From Schlegelella_A sp031360885 (GTDB lineage: Bacteria; Pseudomonadota; Gammaproteobacteria; Burkholderiales; Burkholderiaceae_C), in assembly GCA_031360885.1 (NCBI GenBank), contig JANMCC010000194.1, positions 1 through 27,494 of the forward strand: DNA of 27,494 nt. Reading direction: 5' to 3'. Of the stretch, positions 22,459 to 27,494 are shown piece by piece; the first letter of the stretch is position 1; each line of letters begins with the position of its first letter. The notes below the pieces were generated by a model. It worked only from the letters and a program-made list of their open reading frames with translations. It had not been told where the DNA came from and did not search any database. The position numbers and the translations under genes are program-made.

Positions 22459-23691
22459 ATGAACGAATCGACACCCCTCCAGCTCGCCGTCGTCGGCGCC
22501 GGACCGGTCGGCCTGGCCCTCGCCTTGCACGCTGCGAACGCCCTGCCGGAGGCCGAGATCACGCTGTTCGACGCGCGCCCGGCCGACAAGGACGTGGCCG
22601 GCGACCCGCGCACGCTCGCGCTCTCGCTCGGCAGCGTGCAACTGCTCGAGCGCCTGGGCGCCTGGCGGGCCGACACGGCACAGCCGATCGCCGAGGTGCA
22701 CGTCTCGCAGCAGGCGCCTTCCCTGGCGGCGGCGTTCACCTCGCGCTTCGGCGAGCCGGCGCTGACGATCCGCGCCAGCGACGAAGGCGTGCCCCTGCTC
22801 GGGGCGGTGCTGAGCTATGGCAGGGTCGTCGCGCCGCTGCAGGAGGTGTGGCTGGCGGCGGTGGCGCGCGAGCCCGGGCGCCTGTTCAGCCGCTTCGGCG
22901 CGAGCGTCGCGGGGCTGAAGAACGTGAGCGCGCCGGCGGGCGTCGAGGTCGACGCCGGCATCGCCGAGCGCTTCGACCTCGCCGTCGTCGCCGAGGGCGG
23001 CGTGTTCGCGGCGGCGGCCAGGCAGGAGCTCGTCGACGGCCGGCGCAGCCCGGCGCTGCGCCACGACTACGGCCAGACCGCCTGGGTCGGCGTCGCCACG
23101 TTCGCCGCCGCGCCCGCCGCGGCGAACGATGTCGCCTACGAGCGCTTCACCCGTCACGGCCCGGCCGCGCTGCTGCCGCTGAAGGACGGCCGCGCCGGGC
23201 TGGTGTGGTGCGTGGACAGCGCCGACGATCCGGTGCGCGAGCTGAACGACGCGCAACGCGTCGCCGTGCTCAACACGATCTTCCATCCACGCACGCCGCG
23301 CCTCGCCGCGATCTCGCCGCTCAAGGCCTTCCCCCTCGGCCTGATCGCCGAGCGGACCCTGACCGACGGGCGCACGGTGCGCATCGGCAACGCCGCCCAG
23401 ACCCTGCATCCGGTGGCCGGCCAGGGCCTCAACCTCGGCATGCGCGACGCCTTCGAGCTGGTGCGCCGGCTCGCCCGAGAGCGCGATGTCGACGCGGTGC
23501 TGCGCAAGCTCGAGTGGCAGCGCGCCCCCGACCGCTGGGCGATGATCGCCGCGACCGACTTCCTCGCCCGCAGCTTCACCTGGACCCTGCCCGGCGCCGC
23601 CGCCGCGCGCGGCCTCGGCATCGCCGCCCTGCAGGCGCTCGGCCCGGTGAAATCGGCGATCGCCCGGCAGATGATGTTCGGCTCGCGCTGA
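22459..23691 (+). CDS. ubiH: UbiH-family FAD monooxygenase, ubiquinone synthesis
   Basis: The 410-residue protein has the flavoprotein hydroxylase plan: GAGPVGLALALHA at 13-25 (ADP-binding), DPRTLALSLGSVQLLERLG at 48-66, and RIGNAAQTLHPVAGQGLNLGMRDAFELV near 309-336, the second FAD motif with the HPVAGQGLN signature of UbiH/UbiF/VisC. In the pathway such enzymes add a ring hydroxyl at the C5/C6 or C1 position; the exact position used here cannot be decided from the sequence. It is divergent from the SPFH operon. The start lacks a clear ribosome site. The product lacks membrane segments and should act peripherally at the inner membrane with the other Ubi proteins. Confidence 0.87.
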   Translation: MNESTPLQLAVVGAGPVGLALALHAANALPEAEITLFDARPADKDVAGDPRTLALSLGSVQLLERLGAWRADTAQPIAEVHVSQQAPSLAAAFTSRFGEPALTIRASDEGVPLLGAVLSYGRVVAPLQEVWLAAVAREPGRLFSRFGASVAGLKNVSAPAGVEVDAGIAERFDLAVVAEGGVFAAAARQELVDGRRSPALRHDYGQTAWVGVATFAAAPAAANDVAYERFTRHGPAALLPLKDGRAGLVWCVDSADDPVRELNDAQRVAVLNTIFHPRTPRLAAISPLKAFPLGLIAERTLTDGRTVRIGNAAQTLHPVAGQGLNLGMRDAFELVRRLARERDVDAVLRKLEWQRAPDRWAMIAATDFLARSFTWTLPGAAAARGLGIAALQALGPVKSAIARQMMFGSR

Positions 23692-23724
23692 CCGGCTGGG
23701 CGGCAGGCGGCGTCGCGGCGGGGC

Positions 23725-25068
23725 ATGGTCCAATCCGGCGCACCGACCCTTCCGAGCCGCCTGCGCATGAGTCCAGATCGTCCCGACGCCGTCTCGCCTG
23801 CGCCGGCCGCACCGAGCAGCAGCGGCGGCGCACGCCGCCACATCCGGCTCACCTCGCACAGCGGCGGGTTCGGCGCGCTGCCCATCGCCTGGGGCGCGCC
23901 GAGCGCGGTGGAGCGGGGGCCGATCGTGGCCACGACCACCACCCGCGCCCACCGCAACGTGATCGGCACGCACTCCGGCTCGTACAGCGTCTATCGGGCC
24001 CTGGCCGTGGCCGCCGGCGCGCTCAAGGCGGCGCACAAGGCCGACCTGACCGACACCGCGCCGACCGACGTCATCGGCCCGCATCCCTCGTGGAGCGAGC
24101 CGAACCGGATCGTCAGCATCGACCCGTGGGGGGCAGTCGTCGCCGAGGCCTACGCCGCCGAGATGGCGGCCGGCTACGACATCCGGCCGACCATCGCCGT
24201 CACCAAGGCGCACGTGATCCTGCCCGAGGTGATCGAGGCCCTGCAATGCGGCCGACTGGTCGCCGACGGCCGCGTCCTCACCGCCGGCGGCGCGGCGATG
24301 GTCACCAAGGTCGCGGTCGAGCCGGTCTGGTACCTGCCCGGCATCGCCGCCCGCTTCGGCTGCTCGGAGACCGACCTGCGCCGGGTGCTGTTCGAGGAAA
24401 CCGGCGGCATGTACCCGGAGCTCGTGACGCGCTCCGACCTCGAGGTGTTCCTGCCGCCGATCGGCGGGCAGACGGTCTACATCTTCGGCCGGCCGCAGGA
24501 CCTGGCCGACCCGTCGGTGGAGCTCACCGCGCGGGTCCACGACGAGTGCAACGGCTCCGACGTGTTCGGCTCCGACATCTGCACCTGCCGGCCCTACCTC
24601 ACCCATGCCATCGAGGAAGGCATCCAGGGCGCGCAGCGCGGCGGCGTCGGCCTGATCTCCTATTCGCGCAAGGAAGGCCGCGCGCTCGGCGAGGTGACCA
24701 AGTTCCTGGTCTACAACGCGCGCAAGCGCCAGGAAGGCGGCGACACCGCGGCCCGCTACTTCGCGCGCACCGAATGCGTCGCCGGCGTGCAGGACATGCG
24801 CTTCCAGGAGCTCATGCCCGACGTGCTGCACTGGCTCGGCGTGAAGAAGTTCCACCGCCTGGTCTCGATGAGCAACATGAAGTACGACGCCATCACCGGC
24901 TCGGGCATCGAAGTCGGCATGCGGGTCAACATTCCCGACGCGCTGATCCCGGCCGACGCCCGGGTCGAGATGGACGCGAAGATGGCCGCCGGCTACTTCA
25001 CCCCCGGCGTCGTGCCCGATGCCGCCGAGCTGGCCAAGGCCAAGGGCCGCGGCTTCGAACCGCGGTGA
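23725..25068 (+). CDS. GTP cyclohydrolase II-like URC1 protein, uracil catabolism
   Basis: The product is 447 residues from the ATG at 23725 (433 from 23767). The first has a GGCGG stretch just before it; neither ribosome site is strong. The C-terminal half is a GTP cyclohydrolase II (RibA) domain: the zinc ligands Cys275, Cys286 and Cys288 in ARVHDECNGSD and DICTCRPYL, and SRKEGRALG at 314-322 in place of the RibA R-QEGRG. The long N-terminal part (RRHIRLTSHSGG, RAHRNVIGTHSGSYSVYRALAVA) marks the URC1 branch rather than riboflavin synthesis. In the yeast URC pathway URC1 works with URC4 and a uracil phosphoribosyltransferase; both follow here directly. The substrate is probably a uracil nucleotide rather than GTP, by analogy. 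Confidence 0.87.
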   Translation: MVQSGAPTLPSRLRMSPDRPDAVSPAPAAPSSSGGARRHIRLTSHSGGFGALPIAWGAPSAVERGPIVATTTTRAHRNVIGTHSGSYSVYRALAVAAGALKAAHKADLTDTAPTDVIGPHPSWSEPNRIVSIDPWGAVVAEAYAAEMAAGYDIRPTIAVTKAHVILPEVIEALQCGRLVADGRVLTAGGAAMVTKVAVEPVWYLPGIAARFGCSETDLRRVLFEETGGMYPELVTRSDLEVFLPPIGGQTVYIFGRPQDLADPSVELTARVHDECNGSDVFGSDICTCRPYLTHAIEEGIQGAQRGGVGLISYSRKEGRALGEVTKFLVYNARKRQEGGDTAARYFARTECVAGVQDMRFQELMPDVLHWLGVKKFHRLVSMSNMKYDAITGSGIEVGMRVNIPDALIPADARVEMDAKMAAGYFTPGVVPDAAELAKAKGRGFEPR

Positions 25069-25072
25069 CGGC

Positions 25073-26344
25073 TTGAAAGACGCGGTCGCCCTGCTGCGCA
25101 GCACCGCCGCCGTGCGCGAGCGCGCGGGCGTGCTGCTGGCGCGGGCGCTCGAAGGCGGCTCGGCCGAGTTCGCCGTCGATCCCGGCCGGCTCGACGGCGC
25201 CGCCGACGAGGTGGCCGCCGTGACCCGCGCCCGCTATCCCTCGCTCGAGATCCCGTACCACAGCCGCTGGCGCCACTTCGAGGCCGGCGGTGTCGACCGC
25301 CGCGCCCTGCTCGACCGCGCCCTCGGCGACGCCGACGCGGCCGAGCGGGCCCGCGCCCAGATCGACCTCGCCCTGGTGAGCGTGCTTCTCGACGCCGGCG
25401 CCGGCCCCGACTGGCGCTACCGCGAGCCCGGCACCGGCCTGACGCTGAGCCGCTCCGAAGGCCTGGGCGTCGCCAGCTTCCACGCCTTCGCCGCCGGCCT
25501 GTTCTCCGGCGACCCGTCGCGCCCGCGGCAGGCCGACGCCGCCGGCCTGCGCCGCCTCGACGGCGCCGCGCTGGCCCGCGCTTTCCAGGTGGATGGCGGC
25601 AACCCGCTGGTCGGCCTCGAGGGCCGCGCGGCGCTGCTGCGGCGGCTCGGCGACGCGCTCGCGGCGGCGCCCTCGGTCTATGGCGAGGAAGGCCGGCCCG
25701 GCGGCCTGTTCGATCACGCGCCGCGGCGGCCGGCCGACGGCGGCCCCGGCTCGGCGGCCGACGGCGGCGCGGACTCGCCTGCCGCCGCCGGCAGCACCCT
25801 CCGGGCGCACGACCTGCTCGTCATCCTGCTCGACACCCTGGCGCCGATCTGGCCCACCGGCAACGCGATCGCCGGCACGCCGCTGGGCGACTGCTGGCGC
25901 CACGAGGCCGTGCCGGGCCCTGGCGCGAGCGCCGGCTGGGTGCCGTTCCACAAGCTCTCGCAGTGGCTCTGCTATTCGTTGCTCGAGCCCTTCGAATGGG
26001 CCGGCATTCCGGTCGCGGGACTCGACGCGCTGACCGGCCTGCCCGAATACCGCAACGGCGGCCTGCTGATCGATAGCGGCGTGCTGCAACCGCGCGACGC
26101 CGGCTTCGGCGCCCGCACGCACGCCGTCGGCGACGCCTTCGTCGTCGAATGGCGCGCCCTCACCGTCGCCCTGCTCGACGAGCTGGCGCCGCGCGTGCGC
26201 CGCGTCCTCGGCCTGGCGCCCGAACGGATGCCGCTCGCCTGCGTGCTCGAAGGCGGCACCTGGGCGGCCGGGCGGGCGCTGGCACAGCGCTTGCGCGGTG
26301 GGCTGCCGCCGGTCGCCGTGGCCAGTGACGGCACCGTCTTCTGA
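25073..26344 (+). CDS. URC4/Urg3 family protein (DUF1688), uracil catabolism
   Basis: The 423-residue protein matches DUF1688/URC4: PYHSRWRHFEAGGVDR near 61-76, LVSVLLDAGAGPDWRYREPGTG, RSEGLGVASFHAFAAGLFSGDP, VDGGNPLVGLEGRAALLRRLG, LAPIWPTGNAIAGTPLGDCWRH and FHKLSQWLCYSLLEPFEWAGI. Genetic work in Lachancea kluyveri shows that URC4 is needed to use uracil as nitrogen source; its reaction was not defined to my knowledge. The start is the TTG at 25073, five bases after the URC1 stop; an ATG at 25019 would overlap URC1 by 50 bases. Around residues 220-245 lies a Gly/Ala/Asp-rich insert made by a short coding duplication. The protein looks soluble. Confidence 0.87.
   Translation: MKDAVALLRSTAAVRERAGVLLARALEGGSAEFAVDPGRLDGAADEVAAVTRARYPSLEIPYHSRWRHFEAGGVDRRALLDRALGDADAAERARAQIDLALVSVLLDAGAGPDWRYREPGTGLTLSRSEGLGVASFHAFAAGLFSGDPSRPRQADAAGLRRLDGAALARAFQVDGGNPLVGLEGRAALLRRLGDALAAAPSVYGEEGRPGGLFDHAPRRPADGGPGSAADGGADSPAAAGSTLRAHDLLVILLDTLAPIWPTGNAIAGTPLGDCWRHEAVPGPGASAGWVPFHKLSQWLCYSLLEPFEWAGIPVAGLDALTGLPEYRNGGLLIDSGVLQPRDAGFGARTHAVGDAFVVEWRALTVALLDELAPRVRRVLGLAPERMPLACVLEGGTWAAGRALAQRLRGGLPPVAVASDGTVF
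25731..25767 (+). repeat. 13-base direct repeat inside the URC4 gene
   Basis: CGGCCGACGGCGG occurs at 25731-25743 and again at 25755-25767, exactly 24 bases (eight codons) apart. It encodes the related octets PADGGPGS and AADGGADS in a low-complexity insert between FDHAPRR and the conserved segment ending LAPIWP. The reading frame is kept. Confidence 0.7.
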
Positions 26345-26385
26345 GCGCGACGCCCGACGCCACCCCTTTCACCCACGAGGCCGCC

Positions 26386-27015
26386 ATGAACAACGTCCAC
26401 GTCATCGAACACCCGCTCGTCCAGCACAAGCTCACGCTGATGCGGCGCAAGGACGCCTCCACCGCGAGCTTCCGCCGCCTGCTCAACGAGCTGGCGACGC
26501 TGATGACCTACGAGGTCACGCGCGACATGCCGATGCAGACCATCGACATCGAGACGCCGCTCGAGACGACCACCGGCCGGGTCATCGACGGCAAGAAGCT
26601 GGTGTTCGTCTCGATCCTGCGCGCCGGCACCGGCATCCTCGACGGCATGCTGTCGGTCGTGCCGGGCGCGCGCGTCGGCCACATCGGCCTGTACCGCGAC
26701 CCGAAGACGCTCACCGCGGTGGAGTATTACTTCAAGATGCCGTCGGACATGCACGAGCGCGACGTGATCATCGTCGACCCGATGCTGGCCACCGGCAACT
26801 CCGCCGTCGCCGCGGTCGACCGGCTGAAGGAAGTGCGGCCGCGCTCGATCAAGTTCGTCTGCCTGCTCACCTGCCCCGAAGGCGTGAAGGCGATGAGCGA
26901 GGCCCACCCCGACGTGCCGATCTACACCGCCGCGATCGACCGCCAGCTCGACGAGCACGCCTATATCCTGCCCGGTCTCGGCGATGCGGGCGACCGCATC
27001 TTCGGCACCAAGTGA
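26386..27015 (+). CDS. upp: Uracil phosphoribosyltransferase
   Basis: The 209-residue protein has the standard UPRT length. Landmarks are NNVHVIEHPLVQHKLTLMRRKD at the start, LRAGTGILDGML at 78-89, GLYRDPKTL at 101-109, and the PRPP-binding loop VIIVDPMLATGNSA at 127-140. The uracil-binding GLGDAGDRIFGTK closes the protein. The enzyme makes UMP from uracil and PRPP. Although upp is normally a salvage gene, here it lies 41 bases after URC4 and fits URC6, the uracil phosphoribosyltransferase step of the URC catabolic route. The ribosome site GAGG is six bases before the ATG. Whether the genome has a second upp for salvage cannot be seen. Confidence 0.95.
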   Translation: MNNVHVIEHPLVQHKLTLMRRKDASTASFRRLLNELATLMTYEVTRDMPMQTIDIETPLETTTGRVIDGKKLVFVSILRAGTGILDGMLSVVPGARVGHIGLYRDPKTLTAVEYYFKMPSDMHERDVIIVDPMLATGNSAVAAVDRLKEVRPRSIKFVCLLTCPEGVKAMSEAHPDVPIYTAAIDRQLDEHAYILPGLGDAGDRIFGTK

Positions 27016-27050
27016 GAGTCCCGTTACCCACAAGAGAGGAGAACCCCGCC

Positions 27051-27494
27051 ATGACCATCCGTTCCACTGCCCGCCGCCTGGCGCTCGCCGCTGCCGCACT
27101 CGCCCTGGCCGCGCCCGGCCTTGCCTTCGCCCAGGCCAAGCTGAAGGTCGCCGCCGTCTACACCGTGCCGTTCGAGCAGCAGTGGGTCGGCCGCCTGCAC
27201 AAGGCGCTCAAGGCCGCCGAGGCGCGCGGCGAGATCGAATACAAGGCGAGCGAGAACGTCGCCAACGCCGACTACGAGCGGGTGATGCGCGAGTACGCCA
27301 CCGCCGGCAACCAGCTCATCGTCGGCGAGGCGTTCGCCGTGGAGAGCGCGGCGCGCAAGGTCGCCAAGGACTTCCCGAAGACGATGTTCCTGCTCGGCTC
27401 CTCGGGCAAGCCGCAGGCGCCGAACTTCAGCGTCTTCGACAACTACATCCAGGAGCCGGCCTACCTCACCGGCATGATCGCCGGGGCGATGACC
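27051..27494 (+). CDS. BMP-family ABC transporter substrate-binding protein, 3' end outside window
   Basis: The first 148 residues are present and the frame is open at the right edge. A Sec signal peptide (about 1-27, RRLALAAAALALAAPGLAFA) ends at an AFA-Q type site, with no lipobox cysteine. The mature start KLKVAAVYTVPFEQQWVGRLHKAL and the segments FPKTMFLLGSSGKPQAP and FDNYIQEPAYLTGMIAGAM are typical of the BMP/PnrA family, which binds purine or pyrimidine nucleosides. Coming after the uracil genes (35 bases after upp), it probably feeds them with uracil or a uridine-type compound; the permease and ATPase genes should follow outside the window. The ribosome site AGAGGAG is strong. Confidence 0.9.
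   Translation, partial: MTIRSTARRLALAAAALALAAPGLAFAQAKLKVAAVYTVPFEQQWVGRLHKALKAAEARGEIEYKASENVANADYERVMREYATAGNQLIVGEAFAVESAARKVAKDFPKTMFLLGSSGKPQAPNFSVFDNYIQEPAYLTGMIAGAMT

Noticed and set aside
23725..25068. Assignment of the GTP cyclohydrolase II-like gene as riboflavin gene ribA
   Set aside because: The long N-terminal domain and the neighbours URC4 and upp indicate the uracil catabolism branch; no other riboflavin gene is present.
21298..25104. Open frame of about 1270 codons on the minus strand opposite ubiH and URC1
   Set aside because: Low-complexity His/Arg/Gly-rich translation. SPFH, UbiH and URC1 frames have clear motifs and ribosome sites; this is a shadow frame.
1..27494. tRNA/rRNA genes, CRISPR array, insertion sequence, phage or integration site
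   Set aside because: None was seen on reading both strands; genes are contiguous, of similar composition, and belong to ordinary chromosomal families.

Overview
The window is very GC-rich, tightly packed DNA with heavy use of GTG/TTG starts and 4-base stop/start overlaps. Gene content (OlsB-type acyltransferase, SigF/NrsF-bufferin locus, PlcP-Agt pair, URC uracil genes) points to a betaproteobacterium, most likely Burkholderiales. That placement is inference from gene families and composition; there is no rRNA or other strong taxonomic marker. No tRNA, rRNA, CRISPR array, insertion sequence or prophage was seen. No gap between genes exceeds about 180 bases.

Layout. (1) 1-3199, minus: a DUF748/AsmA-like envelope protein (cut by the left edge) behind a cystathionine lyase-type PLP enzyme. 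(2) 3254-6988: a bufferin (copper-binding RiPP) operon on the minus strand (bufA precursor, bufB MNIO enzyme, bufC partner, DoxX protein). It is divergent from an ECF sigma factor gene and its NrsF/DUF1109 membrane anti-sigma gene. Both divergent promoters carry the same perfect GTAACC-N16-CGAA element, so the sigma factor probably drives itself and the bufferin operon. (3) 6994-13841: a phosphate-starvation locus: Tat-exported PhoX phosphatase (minus), PlcP-like metallophosphoesterase and Agt-like glycosyltransferase (plus, overlapping by 4 bases), a CYTH-CHAD triphosphate/polyphosphate protein (plus), and an OlsB-type ornithine lipid acyltransferase (minus). Arrays of (G/T)TCAC-like units with exact 11-base spacing, the periodicity of Pho boxes, lie upstream of olsB, phoX and plcP. 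Together these genes would scavenge phosphate and replace phospholipids by phosphorus-free lipids. (4) 13964-14984: two uncharacterised genes, divergent, with palindromes between them.

(5) 14956-22364, minus: a candidate operon coding for an SPFH/SHOCT protein, a double zinc-ribbon DUF4178 membrane protein, a half-size DUF350 protein, a membrane-fused spermidine synthase homologue, a Tat-lipoprotein FAD oxidoreductase and an AI-2E/PerM-type permease. This looks like a membrane-associated polyamine-type modification or stress system whose substrate is unknown. It is the least understood part of the window. (6) 22459-23691, plus: UbiH-family ubiquinone hydroxylase. (7) 23725-27494, plus: the URC-type uracil catabolism genes (GTP cyclohydrolase II-like URC1, URC4/DUF1688, uracil phosphoribosyltransferase) followed by the start of a BMP-family nucleoside/base-binding lipoprotein-type receptor gene that runs off the right edge.

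Functions are assigned by recognising motifs and gene order by eye; no database search was possible.
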